The position numbers and the translations under genes are program-made. DNA of 64,000 nt, taken from NCBI GenBank assembly GCA_030435675.1, contig CM059621.1, positions 5,518,001 to 5,582,000 of the forward strand, read 5' to 3'. Below, piece after piece: positions 1-11,912 of the stretch. The notes beneath the pieces are model-generated. The model saw only the letters and a program-made list of their open reading frames with translations, was not told the origin of the DNA and did no database searches. Source of the stretch: Steinernema hermaphroditum. Its lineage: Eukaryota; Nematoda; Chromadorea; Rhabditida; Steinernematidae. How positions within the stretch are numbered: position 1 is the stretch's first letter; each line of letters opens with the position of its first letter.

Positions 1-119
1 GAACGTAGCGAAGTCCGGCGAGATCGGCATGGCCGACAGAACAGACTACGCGTTTGGAAACCGCTTTGGTGGCTTCCGTGGGCAGCGACAGCGAAGAAAT
101 AGGTGTAGATGGAGGAGTA

Positions 120-345
120 CAGCGGGCGGACAGGGATCCACCATTCTGCGGGCGACGCCGTCGTCGCTGTTTCGTGTAGTGGTGACGACCTTGTTGGCAA
201 GACGCTGAAACTACGGCTCCTAGCTGTTCCAGGTCTTCTGGGAGCCGGGGCGCTCATTTGGTCGACAACGACAGCCGAGGACGACCGCTCACTCAGCTCA
301 TTCATGGAATTTCACGGAGAGCGAGTGGACGACCCGACCAATCGC
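120..345 (+). repeat. Dispersed repeat family B, copy 1
   Basis: This block shares recognisable segments with sequence near 48,385-48,610 (same strand) and, inverted, near 39,945-40,030 and 40,245-40,480. Shared pieces include the run around 'cttctgggagccg' and a Ser/His-like stretch around 'gctcactcagctcattca'. An 83-codon open frame across it is judged incidental because the copies are open in different frames. Boundaries are approximate, and no terminal repeats were found. Confidence 0.4.
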
Positions 346-392
346 CACCGACATAAATGAAAAGGGACAAAATAACTTCGCACTGCGCAATA

Positions 393-1300
393 TCAATGTG
401 ATTGACGAACGTCAAGGCAGAATAATTCTAGAAGATCAGAAGAATGCAAATTGATCCATATATACACACGAAATCGGTCGCATTCAATTAATAACAACCT
501 CGCAACTAATCTTCCAAACGAGGTGAACGTCGTTTCTACATAAAGAACAATTGAATCAGACGAAAAATTAAGATGGGAACATACAAAGATTGAGAATGAC
601 ACCTTCAGTACGCAGAAAACACTGCCTTTCTAGTGCAATTTAATTCGAATTCAAATTAATCAAACATGGTTTCAAATCTGAACAAAAACGCCATCTAATT
701 ATGTTACAATGTGCGACCTTTATTCTAATCTAATGTCATTCAGGTTAGCGACATTTTGCAGCCGTCGCATGCAGATTTTGAGATGTACAGACTATTAGCT
801 TTTTTCAATATCAGTTAATTGAATTATCATTTTAACTTCGAAAGTGCTGCTGATAACTGAAATTCTTTTGAAATCAGAGGAGGGTGCTCCCGAGTTTTGT
901 AAATTCATGGAAACGGAGCAACGCAACCAGACCAATAAAAAAATGCTTTTAATGTAATTTCTTTTACTGTGCACTCGTCGTTGTGAGCGCTGTTTGTTTG
1001 GAGCACAGTCTGTTTTGCATCACACCTGACGTATTATTTTGGAAGTTCCTCATCAATCTATTTGCTGAAGCGTTCTTCCTCGACAACACAAGAAAACATG
1101 CACCAATGCACCTTTCAAGGCTTACGCAAATAAGCGATGACCAGGAAGTGGGATATCTGATTGTTCCATACATCCTGAATCGCAGGAATTAGAAGTCACA
1201 AATTAAGGCAACCCTGGTGTTCAGACCACATAGGTTAATACACTGAGATATCGTTCCGATCGGAGCCTTAACCGTGCGGAAAGTGTGATTGTGTAGGAGT
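393..1300. other. Intergenic, no recognisable gene
   Basis: AT-rich sequence with only short opposing open frames (about 60-70 codons) and no splice-compatible protein similarity that I recognise. The right end may hold the decayed 3' end of the adjacent receptor pseudogene. Confidence 0.4.
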
Positions 1301-1339
1301 ATAAAGTACAAAGAAAAACAGTATCACACCACAATCTAA

Positions 1340-2208
1340 TGGAGACGCCGGAAGAGAATCGCATCTTCAGTTCGGCTGTTCAATGTACATTTCTTTGCTA
1401 TCAGTTTTTTATCAGGTACAGTATTAGTTTGCATGAACCGAGGAAAGAGTCACATGCCAAAATTGTAAAAGTATGACAAACGAGATGTTCCTTATTCAAT
1501 CATAACAGAGGAGAGACAGTAACAAAAACATCAGATTTGTCCAACTTTCGATGTCCAGCGCATAATGCTTAAACCTGCCATGACCACCACTACCACCATT
1601 ACCACCATGACTAAACCGGCGAGCTGCACCACTAGTCTCACGATTGCTAAGAGCTCCTTCATTCGTGATGTGAACAGCTGTGGTCGCCGCGTACAGTAAC
1701 CAAACCATAGCCGACAGAATCTGAGCATATGCAGCTTTATGATGTTGTGATGAACTTACATAGAAAATCACAGGTTTTCCAAGAATTCTTAATTTCATTT
1801 CAGTGACTACGATGACTCTATTTAGGGCCAGAACGAAGATCATTCCTGACATGCCCAGCCACATGCTTATACGCAAAGATTGCGATGCCTGAAATTTTTA
1901 CTTGAATGGACATGTGAGTTTTGATACGAACCCTGTCTAAAGCTCTGTTCATGAAAATAGGAAGGAGGTCCATAAATCCTGCTATGAATTGTGAGAGAAG
2001 GTGGAGAATGTCTATGAGACCGGAGCAGATCATGATTTTGAAGGCAACAATGTTTCGGTACTCGGTTCTAGTGACAAAGAGCTAAAAGGGTGTTCATGTT
2101 TTCAGTATTTAAAGCAGCACGTACCCAGATCATGAGGATATTCAGAGGTAAAAGAGCAACTGAAATTACAAGTCGAAGAATGCTGACAACGCGCTCTTCC
2201 TCATACAT
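1340..2208 (-). pseudogene. Srt-like 7TM chemoreceptor, decayed 3' half
   Basis: Reading the minus strand, four exons can be joined by short introns: a TM1 exon starting MYEEERVVSILRL (2208), then a TM2 exon after 'ttttag', then a TM3 exon with ISMWLGMSGMIFVLALNRV, then a TM4-TM5 exon ending at a stop after LLLSLLCYD (1496). The intact paralogue at 3718-4864 continues past this point with TM5-TM7. Here only a frame-broken trace of the next exon survives near 1340-1385 (similar to the paralogue's KEIKIEQ region but with stops). A Gly/His-rich insertion sits between TM4 and TM5. The LNR motif at the end of TM3 and the general layout suggest nematode serpentine receptor class T. It could instead be a truncated expressed gene, but the decayed downstream homology favours a pseudogene. 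Confidence 0.6.
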
Positions 2209-2299
2209 TTCTTCTTACCGTAGTCAGCAGTCGTACGTCTTCGAATATGTCGGCAGCACAACACACGAATGTGATGTGCGCCCCGCCAAGTTAGAATAA

Positions 2300-3700
2300 C
2301 TAATTATCTTATTGTTTCTAACGCCTCAAAACAGCACAGAAATCATAACAGAATCATGACATTAGTTGTCGCTGCTCATTAGGGGGAAAAGCAAATAACA
2401 TTATTAACACAATAAATGCATAATTGAAGTTCTCTCTATTGTTTCCAGAATATGTTGCTACAAATCACTGAAAAGTGTTTTTTTGTATCACAGCTTTATT
2501 GTATTTGTCCACATGGAATTAATAAACAATCGCACCGAACGATAAAATGCTAGAATTTTCGTGTTATTTGGGAGGCATTATGAAGCTACTTCCTGGCACT
2601 CGCTCTGGCACTTTACATGCACAGTGAAGCGTGTTGTGACGCAACGTCGCTTTGTGCATTTATTTCAGAACGCACAGTGTCCGAAAATGCCAAGTAGTGA
2701 AGGAAAGTACAACAGTTAGGGTCTGTGATATCCGTATTGGGAGCAGGGCTGTGTACACTCTCGACTCTCGGGGGGTTTTTGGCCTCTTGACTATCGACTC
2801 TCGACAAATGGCCGAGAGTAGCCTTGGTCCTACCACGAAAATTCTGAAATTATGACATGCGGACACTGTATGGACAGTTTTTGTAGTGGCTACCGTTCAC
2901 TCGTCATCACTGTTCGTGTTAATCGCTCCGAGAATCGAGTCTTGCTCCGTTTGGACTTCGAGTCCGGCGAGGGTGGACTATATTAGGGATAATTATGTGA
3001 GCTTCGATGAGCAGGCGCCAAAAAAAGCAAAAATCCGAAGCTCAAAAACGCTAAAGCATTTTCTTCGTTTATTTGTTCCACAAGCAAACTATTCCACGAG
3101 GCGAATAGCGAGGGTTCCACTTCGATAATCTAAAGATTTATCGTTCTTTCTTCGTTCTTGCAGTGCTTCGATTATTGTTTTGTAGGCTGGCGTTATTGGC
3201 TCGAGCATACTTGCTTCGTTTGCTAGTTCTACCGAACCAGGGCAAGCGTTATCTGGTCTCGTTTCCAATGTCTTGCCATTAAAACCGTTAGTACTGCCCG
3301 ACTCCACCCGCACGGTGACAGCCGAACCGATAATGGCTCACCGCTCGGTCCATTATGCCCCACTGACGCGCCTGGATTGGAGTCGGCCTGTTCTCCTCTC
3401 CGATTCCCGCATAAAATAATGGGGCCACTGATCGTCCTGCTGGTATATCGTCACCATCCGAAACCAGAAGAAGATCAGTTCTTGTTTTTTTTTTGAATAT
3501 ATGAGACGTCTCGCAACGCACTTTGATAAGAACTGTTGTAAAGTATGCAAATGGGGAGATTCTTGCTCAGCGTATTCGACCATCTGTGTTACTTTAAATC
3601 TTTCCCAGTGAGATAAGTAGGGTCAATAGACCGCATTTTTATCGAGATTAGCAAATACGTTAGGTGCGAAAATATAACAAGACCGAAAGCACACAAAAAA
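2300..3700. other. Intergenic, no gene supported
   Basis: Several overlapping open frames of 60-80 codons occur on both strands, none with recognisable domains, signal peptides or splice context. A short imperfect repeat of 'ctcgactctcg' lies near 2758-2805. I see nothing else. Confidence 0.4.
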
Positions 3701-3717
3701 CCCCAAAATAAGAAAGG

Positions 3718-4864
3718 TTACGTTGAGGGCAGCTGACGCACCTGCACCACAACTGCCGTCGCCCACTTGTCGCTGTATCCGAAGGACTTGCATCCAAGTA
3801 ATCTACGAAAGTCCTCACGCAGGCGTCTAAAAGAAACCCATTAAAGAGACAAAGAATGGCATTTTTGCAGCGGCAGACCTAATGCTAACAGACCTTACCT
3901 GTTAAAACACAAGCATAATAAAGGATTAACTACTCCAAGCAAACAGGTAAGCACTGTCATTGAATCCATTATTACATTACTTTTCATATAGAAATGGGTT
4001 CCAAATTGCCAAAAACACCTCAACGCTGCCATGTAACCAAACATCCCGACAGCTGGAAGGAGGATCTGAAGTTCGCGCTGTTCGATTTTTATTTCTTTCG
4101 TTCTTACGCTCTTCTAAAACCATCGCTATCATTAACGGACAAATTTCAACATTTTACGTTTAGGATAATCCAAGCGACGATTCCAATATAACAAAGTAGG
4201 GCAAGGAATAATAAAAATAGCATGAGAGCCCACTCAATTTTCAGCGAATAGATATTTATTCCCTTAAAGTTCCACTTAAAGCCTTGACTTATGTCGAAGA
4301 GCGCCCCTGCGTCTGTCAAGTGAAATGTGATGCTGGCGATGTATAGCATGCATGCGAGTCCCAGCAATAGCTAAAATCGTTCTCTTAATCATATTACCGA
4401 GGCGATAGCGTACATAATAAACCCTATTCGATTTAAAATTTATCAATTGAGTGATCACAACAACTCTGTTCACTGCGAGCACTGAGATCATCCCAGCCAT
4501 GCCTATCCACATTCCTATATGAATTGAACCACTGATCTGCAATTTTGAGATCACCAACACCTAGTAGGTACTAAACCATACCCTGTGAAGCACAACATTA
4601 GAGTTCTTGTCAAAGAACATCAGAAGTGCATCCATGAAGTCCGCTAAAAGATGAAAAATATCGATAAATTCGGCACTTGTCATGATCTGGTAGGCCATGC
4701 AGTTGCGGTATTCACTCTTGCCAATAAACAGCTAAAATCATGGTAGAACAGAGGTCTACAGTACCCGAGGATACGCTCACCCAAAGCATGATCGCGTGTA
4801 GAGGTAGGGAAGAGAACGTTATTGAGAATCGAATAATGGTTGTGACACACTTGCTATTACACAT
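3718..4864 (-). CDS. Srt-like 7TM chemoreceptor, apparently intact
   Basis: A seven-helix receptor assembled on the minus strand from six or more exons with introns of about 40-50 bp. Exon 1 starts MCNSKCVTTIIRFSIT at 4864. The second exon begins LFIGKSEYRN and carries TM2. The third has IHIGMWIGMAGMISVLAVNRV, with an Asn-Arg end of TM3 resembling the DRY position of nematode Srt/Srx receptors. The fourth holds TM4-TM5 and reads to IIWL-type hydrophobic sequence before a gtaaaat donor. The fifth starts KSVRTKEIKIEQRE and holds TM6 and TM7, ending near CLCFNR. The last encodes RLREDFRRLLGCKSFG and stops at 3718. The short N-terminus and Lys/Arg-rich tail after TM7 fit chemoreceptors acting in sensory cilia. 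It lies 1.5 kb from a decayed paralogue in the same orientation. The Srt assignment is by pattern only; Srx is the alternative. Confidence 0.65.
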
Positions 4865-4899
4865 TTTCGTCCTGTGATACAAATTTCAGCATGATTCCA

Positions 4900-5700
4900 A
4901 GCTTCTGGAACGTTTGGCAGCACAACAATGCAGCGTCATCAAGATAACGCCGTTACCGTATGTTAACGAAAACAACAATTATGGCATGCTAGTGAGCTTC
5001 CTTAATCAGATAATCGCTGTTTATCAACCACCGGACGACAATTTACACGTGTTCGTGTCCAAAACAACCTTGCAATCGAAAACAGCGATCTAATTGCAAA
5101 CTGGTGTGCGAGCTGATGGCATCATTGTGTATATGTTCATGCGGAAGAGAAGGAACTCTGAGGATAATGGACGTTTAGGACTCATCTGGAATTAAAACTA
5201 CTTTGGGGTCAGCGGGGAGTTGTCCTCCCAGTGTTGGGACAAACTCGTTTGGTCATCTAATTCACTACTCACGATTGGAGGTAATCCGCGTGGACACCCT
5301 GCGTCAAGTGATCAATTCTCGGAAGCGTCTACAAGCCTATGTGGTGGTCATATCGAAAACAGGCGTTAGGACGGTACCATTTTTCATATTCCAACAACAG
5401 AAATCAGTTGTAGAGTAAGCTGTTATTCGCAAATTTTATACCACAGCGAACATCCTGGCAGTTTCGCTATTAAAAATCCAAAAAGCGTGACATCGTGCAT
5501 AAAGTGATTTTGCGGGAAGCCCTATTCCACAGCACTAGCTTCCCTTCTAGCATAAAAATGCACTTTTCTCTGTGAAGAAGTTCAATTTGCTAAATCCAAC
5601 AAGATAATCCATAGAAAATTCTTTGCTGAGCATTTTCCGACCCGACTCACTGAGGAACTGAGAAAGGAGATACATTTCTACGGAGTTGCTTTCGCCGATT
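4900..5700. other. Intergenic, no gene supported
   Basis: One 71-codon open frame (5203-5418) has no recognisable features. I see no repeats with clear partners and no splice-linked coding signal. Confidence 0.4.
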
Positions 5701-5734
5701 TTTTTTTTTTTTTCACGATTTTATTTCGCGAATC

Positions 5735-6215
5735 AAAGGCATTATGCCTTGCGCGACACCGAAAATAGACAAACAGAGGATGTCTGGAAGACGGCTTCAT
5801 CCCTGGCGCGGCGTAGATGTCGAACCGGTGGTTGGCGGAGAGCTTCATGGGGCTTCTGGGAATCGGCAAATATTCGGATTCAGGAGCGGAACATCGTTTG
5901 CGGCACAGCGCACGCTTCTGTGCTCGAATCTGATGGTCCGTGGTCCGGGAGTTGCGTCTTCGATGGTGGTGGCGTCCTCAGAGCGTCGGCGACCTTCGGG
6001 ATGACTTCTCACGTGGCCGGATTCTTGACGTCGGACATCTTGTTGTCAGCGGTGGTGGGACTACGGCTTCCGGGTGTCCCAATTCCCTCTGGAAGCCGGA
6101 ACAGTCACAACTGCCACGGGGTTTGCCATCTGACGTACCAGATACTCAGAGAGCGACCGGAGGGACCGACCGCTCGCCACTGCGACACGAGTGAGAGTCC
6201 CAAGTTGCTTTCGCC
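5735..6215 (+). repeat. Dispersed repeat family A, full-looking copy
   Basis: About 480 bp that recur, inverted, at 59,745-60,260 and 59,100-59,570, and partly at 28,560-28,800, 11,060-11,160 and 42,745-42,868. Shared landmarks are 'gacaccgaaaatagac' with 'ggcttcatccctggcg' at one end, 'ttgctgtcagcggtggtggg'-like sequence and 'cggcttccgggtgtcccaatt' in the middle, and a Ser/Arg-like GC-rich run followed by 'cgacacgagtgaga' at the other. Long open frames across it (184 codons in one frame, others overlapping) are not conserved between copies, so I treat the unit as a non-coding mobile repeat of unknown class. Confidence 0.6.
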
Positions 6216-6282
6216 ACGGACGCGAAAATGTCGGTCTTGACACGCCATGATTCAGGGCAATGATGTGCATATGGTAAAATCC

Positions 6283-6758
6283 CCCAGTGCAAACGCTTGT
6301 TTGTACTGGGTTACGGTAAAGGTTAACAGATGATTAACAGAAATTTCGCATGTTCGGCGAAGGTTAACATATGGTTAACGCGACCGCTTTCAAAAGATAA
6401 CAGAGGGCACTGCACACCCTAGCAGGGGACGCAGCTGAAGATTCATCCCTTGTATATAAACGGAGAACCGACGGGCCCGTTGGTCTGTTTGTGTGTGTGT
6501 GTGTTTTTCCGTGAGCAAAGGGGAACCGAACACGAGACGGGAAGGGGTGCGAGGGGAACCGAACTCGACACCGTCCGCTTACAAGCGGAGAACGTTCGCA
6601 ATGAGCCACACAGACAGTTGAGATGGTAGCGCTTTACTTCCACTATGTCTTTAGTGAGGCTTTTTTTTATTTTTTATTTAAGACCGAATCTACGACATTT
6701 CCGTTAACCATCTGTTAACCTTTACCGTAACCCAGTACAAACAAGCGTTTGCACTGGG
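6283..6758. mobile_element. 476-bp non-autonomous TIR element (MITE)
   Basis: The two ends are an inverted repeat of about 47 identical bases (cccagtgcaaacgcttgttt inward at 6283 and its complement ending at 6758), with further imperfect matching to about 65 bases. Subterminal 'ggttaacag' and 'ggttaac' words are repeated inside. No transposase is encoded. A clear target-site duplication was not found, so the superfamily is unassigned. A fragment resembling its 'cggttctccgtttatata' interior occurs near 59,071-59,097. The right end lies 75 bp upstream of the tetraspanin start, so it may form part of that gene's promoter region. Confidence 0.7.
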
Positions 6759-6833
6759 AACCCCCACCGTACATTTATCAGACATTTTGGGTGCAGGCTG
6801 TCCATCCATTTGCACTATTGCCGTCCATTTCAG

Positions 6834-9273
6834 ATGTCTAGACATTTTCTGCAACTATCATCGACGCAAGCAATGAGCTTCTCATTTCACTCGTCGTTTG
6901 TGACACAGATCGGTTGTAATGGGTCGTCCAAGATCGCCGGAAGCCGATTTACGAGGTATGCTAAGTTTTCACTCAATTCTATCGACCATTTACGCAATCC
7001 AGTGCCCGGCCAATTGAAGCAGAAACGGCAGCATTCCGGTGAGGTTATCTCAAATTCCAACGAACCCACATCGTCCAATGTGTTTGCTGAGGACGAAGCG
7101 CCGAAAAAGAAATCGAAGTTGAGAAGTAGTCCATCGGCGAAAGTGTCTATGAAGGAACGCACGAAAAAGATGTCAGAGAATTCACTACCCGGCCAATCGA
7201 AGCAGAAACGGCAGCATTCCCGTGAGGTTATCTCAAATTCAACCGAACCGACGTCGTCCAATGTGTTTGCCGACGACGAAGCGCCGAAAAAGAAATCGAA
7301 GTTGAGAAGTAGTCCGTCGGCAAAAGTGTCTCGGAAAGAACTGTCGAACAAGATGTCAAAGAAAAAGCAAAAATCCGCACAGAGCCCGGATCTGCAGAAG
7401 GCGAAATGCAAGAGGAAGAAAAAAGAGATCGAGAATCGCCCGTCGGAGAAGTCCAGGTCGTCCACTCACCGAAAGACACTTCAGTCGAAATCCAAGGCTT
7501 CTTCTCAGCCCAAGTCGCCATCGAGTCCCTGGAATCGCTTTAGGTAACTTGTTTTAATTTAGTCTTTCTTCAACCCTCTGTTTCTAGAAACTTGCCTGAA
7601 AAAAGTACATCCAAGTCTCCAGCCATTCTACTATTTCCGAGCCCTGCATCTAGTTCTCATAAAGTTCTCCAGTCAGTTTCTAATTTTACCCGATATTCTA
7701 TCCACTCTTCTCTAGGGGACATTCCAAAGCGACTCTGACCGAATCAGATGCGAATTTGCAACGTGGAAGGGTGGTTCGTAGGATGTCGGTTAGTTTTTAT
7801 TTACTTCATGAATAATCTAGTTGTTTAGAAACGGGAAAGAAACGCTCTGCGCGCATTACGGGACCACGCAAAGGAGGAATCGAGAGAAGTGCAGGACTAC
7901 TTCGTCGACCGTGGCCACAAAATCTTTGCTTTGGTGGTTTTTGCAGCCCTATTCTGCATCGCTAGAATAGCACTAGCCGCGAGCTTGGTTTTCTTTGCGT
8001 CTACGTTCTATTCGAAATCGTTGAGTCCCCTCTACAGCGCTCTGCCGAATGCTGATGCTCATCCTGTGGTAAGTTGTAAATGCGTTTGAAAATTCAGAAC
8101 CCATTTTAGCTGCTAACTGTGCTGAATGTCGTTGTCATCGGCACTCACATCTGTGCAGGGATGGAAATCGTCGGAGATATTTTCGTCGCTTTCGCTGTTG
8201 TCACTCGACGAATCCGTGCTATGGCTTATTCGCTGGTTGTTCTACAGATCAACGGTTTTCTTGGAATGTGCCTTTGCGTTTTTATCGGTGAGTTCGAGTT
8301 GTGTTGGTGGCTCATTGCCCCATATCAGCGGATGCTTTTTTTCATGTTGTCTTTTCAGTTTCCGTTGGCTACCATCGCGTCGAAATCTCATCTTCATTAA
8401 TCGGAAATGTGGGTTTCCACGAACACGACGATTCGAAAATTCTCCTAACAGTCGGAAAGCTGCAACAAGGTCTTCGGTGCTGTGGATTTGATGGAGGCTC
8501 GATGGATTGGATTCGACCCGTTTTTATGAAGTGGACTGAGCCGGTACGTGGATATGAGTGAATTGGAGTAACGTTTATAGGTTTAGATGAACGACGAGTC
8601 TCGTCAAATTATGAACAGTTTCGCGTGGCAAGCCGAATGTGACAATGGATTCGTTTGTGCCGCTCCGAAGACTTGCTGCGTAGATGTGAATGTGGAACGC
8701 TGTAATGAAGCGACGATTTCGGTCAAGGAATACGATGAGATTAGGATGCAAGATTTCGGACTACTTCAGCATAGATTGCTTCCAAAGTAAGTGGGAAATT
8801 TGATTATATTTGGTCACAAAAGGAGTGTTTAGGGACGAAAGCAAAATTTATACTAAAGGCTGTGTTGCTGCGATGGCGGACTTACTCGAGCAGTGGACAT
8901 TCCACTCGAAGATCGTTGCTGCTTGTTTGCTAGCGACTTGGGTGCTGCTCACCCTTATCCTCATTTTGACGGTCGCGCAACTGGACGGAATCAGGAAAGT
9001 AGAAGTGAAACCAAGAAAGAACGATCGCGCGAACCGAACAGAGTGGCCGGTAAAAGCCGCCAATGGATCGTAAGTAGGAATCGTGGGAATTGAGTAACGA
9101 GTAGATATGTGTTTAGATTGAGGTTTAGGAAGGCGATTCGTCGTGTTGGTAGATACAAGCACTCTTCAAGCGACAGTTCGCCCAGCTTCCGGATGCCAAA
9201 GTTTAGTGCCAGCATTTTGGACTTTCCATTGAGCACCAGTTCTAATGATTTGCCACCAAGGAGGAAAAAGTAA
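6834..9273 (+). CDS. Tetraspanin with long basic, internally duplicated N-terminal region
   Basis: Nine exons join without breaking frame: 6834-7543, 7588-7671, 7716-7788, 7829-8068, 8110-8287, 8359-8543, 8587-8786, 8833-9069, 9117-9273 (about 687 aa). The start MSRHFLQL directly follows tttcag, suggesting trans-splicing. The C-terminal half is tetraspanin-like: TM1 (ALVVFAALFCIARIALAAS), TM2 and TM3, then a large extracellular loop with the CCG signature (RCCGFDGG), PKTCC and a later GC pair, then TM4 (VAACLLATWVLLTLILIL). Tetraspanins organise membrane microdomains. The first ~290 residues are unusual: Ser/Lys-rich with two near-identical units of about 58 residues containing EAPKKKSKLRSSPSAKVS. 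If cytosolic, this region would be a large basic tail on a family that normally has a tail of about 10-20 residues. A fusion of two genes in my model is the main alternative, although the exon phases agree throughout. Confidence 0.7.
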
Positions 9274-9394
9274 CCTCCGTTACGTATGCATTTTGTGCAG
9301 ATAACAAAATCGTGGTAATTGAACGGTGGTGAAAGCTAATTTTGGACCGGCCAGATGCCACAGATACGGTTAAATAAGAATTTAAAATTCACAC

Positions 9395-10893
9395 TTAATT
9401 ATATGCATGATTAACGTGGCCATTCTGATATCTCACTCGTCGGTTGCTCGCTTCAGAAGCGGACGAGTGGCGACCACCATGACGGCAGCTCTCTTCGCCA
9501 CTCTCCTCCTCTTCCTCCGTTGACGAGGCATGTTTGCGTCCGTGGTGATCAAAGGCCATGTCCTCGAAGTGCGAATTGGGGTTCGTGAGGTGAAGAACCT
9601 CTGGAGGAAGGCGCCACCGGTAGATCTAACATTGGATCGCTTGAAATGTGGCGGTTAAGAGCAAACATACAAGATACGCGACGAGAGTGATGAGGACCAG
9701 GCCGGCCAGGCAGCCACCGACGATCACAGGAACGAGGTCGCTGACATGCTCATCAGCTGGGCATGTTTCTCCTATATGATCCTTGTAGTACAAATCAAAA
9801 AAGAAACAATAATACGTACGTTGCCTCCAATCCTTGGAGTTCCCATATGCTTGAACTCTGAAATCCTTGAAGGTGATACTAGCCGTCGGGCCGTTCTCTG
9901 TGCCAGTGATGATGTCGTAGGTTTGCTGGGAGGGGCAGAAGTAGGAATAGTGGTCGTTGGCGTAGACAGCATTTGCCAAAGCCGAAACGTCCTCGTGATC
10001 CTTCTCCAGGTTGACTTGTTCTTCATAGACATGTACTTGCTCGGCGGGTCGTTGGAACACGGATCCCATCGAAGTGTAGTTGGCTTTGATGGAGACTCTC
10101 CAGAGTATGAACTCGTTCTTGTATGCGCCAACGTCCTTTGATTTAGAAAAGTCGAACTGGACCCACCAGCCAGGAAACTGGAAAAATCGACCTGTTCAAA
10201 TAAGCTGTGCTTTACAGACGCGGCTTTTAAATTTCTGTTTACAGCATATATTGTCAGAATTGCAATAGAAAAGTATCTCGATATGATCTGATGTGAGCTC
10301 AACAACAGCTCCGATCATGTTGCTGTTCATAAAACATAGTCGTTTAGAGCTGTACGGTGATGTTGAGGTCATAAACAAGGTTACAATTCGAGAAAGCATC
10401 CTATTTTTAATTTTTGAAGAATCTTTTATCCAGTGGCTATTTTAAACAGACCGACCCCTACTTATATTAAACCTTTTACCTTATGTTCGTCGAAAGTGAC
10501 CCGCAGTGTTTGTGATGAGATCGAATGACCCTCCACGGCCACTTCCGTTCCACAACTTCCAGACGCTGTCGAATTCACAGGGACCGAAACGATTCCCCAT
10601 CTCTAAAGACGAATTCTTGCTTCAACTGGCTAGCTAAATCACCCACCTCAATTTCAGAGCCATCCAGAATGTAGGTCAAATTGAGATCGATCTGTGCCTG
10701 CATGCGGATGCACACGTTCCCGCTGGTCGGATCAGTAACGATCCAATCGCCTATCTTTGGATTTTTGTGACCGCCTCCATAGCAGATGTGGAGAATAGCT
10801 AGTAGAAAGGCTGAGGGGGAAAGTGGTTAGTAGCAAGATCGATCGATAACTGGACAAACCAAGAAAAGAAACGGAGTACATGTGACGCGCCAT
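9395..10893 (-). CDS. LAMP-family type I membrane protein, UNC-46-like
   Basis: Six exons on the minus strand: 10893 to about 10846, about 10796 to 10651, about 10607 to 10480, 10177-9820, 9771-9671, 9625-9395. The start MARHMYSVSFLAFLLA gives a signal peptide that is split by a 49-bp intron. The luminal part contains GDWIVTDPTSGNVCIRM, spaced cysteines (GSCG, FCPSQ, ETCPADE), and then a C-terminal helix VPVIVGGCLAGLVLITLVAY. That helix closely resembles the conserved LAMP transmembrane segment. Known LAMPs end in a short tail with a GYxx-hydrophobic lysosome signal. Here a 45-bp intron leads to a tail of about 75 residues, beginning IYRWRLPPEV and rich in Glu, Ser and His, that lacks this signal. 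C. elegans UNC-46 is a LAMP relative that sorts the vesicular GABA transporter and also lacks classical lysosomal targeting, so UNC-46-like is the best guess. LMP-type is the alternative. Confidence 0.65.
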
Positions 10894-10919
10894 TCCATAG
10901 GCGACGATGAGCAATCAGA

Positions 10920-11900
10920 AGAAGAGAAGCGACAACGTCGGTGTCATCGGCAGCTGATAAGACAACGAGTGAGATGTATGCATTTTACGGCCTCGTGCTT
11001 CTAAAAGGAGAGAGTTTATGGCCTAATTGACATTAAAAAGAGACGAATATTTCGGTAAGATTCAATGCAGGCGTCACAATCGACAGCAAGATGTCCGACG
11101 CTAGGCATCCGACTGCGTTAGAAGTAGCCCTAAAGGCCGCCAACACACCCATCTCTCTGAAGTAAATGCAAGCAGATGCAAGCTCCTCCAGGACCGACTT
11201 CTTATTCACCTCACCGAGCAATTATTAGTTTCTTACATGTGTTTTCCGATGGTCCATTTATCTACCAAGCAGAAGACATGCCTGACAGTGCGACCACCCG
11301 ATGACCAGATGGCTTTCCAATATATACTTGAACCACTGGGAACCACCGATGAGAAACGCCATGTTGTCCCATTCCATACGACAGTGGACTCCACGTCCGA
11401 AGTTCTACTTCAAAAGTTGGGCATCACAGTGATAACGACAATAATAGAGCGCTGAGGAAGCGTACAGTGCCTGGTTTTTGTGCCCTCAGATTTGTCTCAC
11501 ACGCACTTCTACCAGCTTTGGGAGCTTCGGGATGCGTCCCAACACATGAACGCTGTGTTAAAAGTCCGTTTCAGCTCAGAAGACATCGACAAACTTCTCA
11601 GATATCTTAGACACCTCCCAGTCACTTTATGCATTATGGGCATGGGTCACTAAAGAGCCTGCAAACCTTAAGTGCGTAGTTTAAGAAAATTTGAAGCAAG
11701 ATCGCAAAAGACCTCAGCCATCGATCATAGATGGTGGGAATATTCCAAGAGCTGGCGCGGTGATAAATGTGACGCCAATGACACCTTACTGTGAGATATA
11801 CGAGGAGGCCAATACGGAAAACTGATATGCGTTGACTATTGAATGTTGCTTGCAAATTTACTTTGGAAAATGATCCACAAATGAAGAGAAAGATGTCAAA
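10920..11900. other. Intergenic with repeat A fragment, no gene supported
   Basis: About 100 bp near 11,060-11,160 ('gacagcaagatgtccgac' and 'catccgactgcgt') match repeat family A. Open frames of 62-73 codons at 11,033-11,221(-), 11,237-11,455(+) and 11,634-11,855(-) have no features I recognise. Confidence 0.4.
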
Positions 11901-11912
11901 GATGTTCTTCCA

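Noticed and set aside
5686..6240. 184-codon open frame with overlapping others
   Set aside because: It lies wholly in repeat family A; other copies do not keep the frame.
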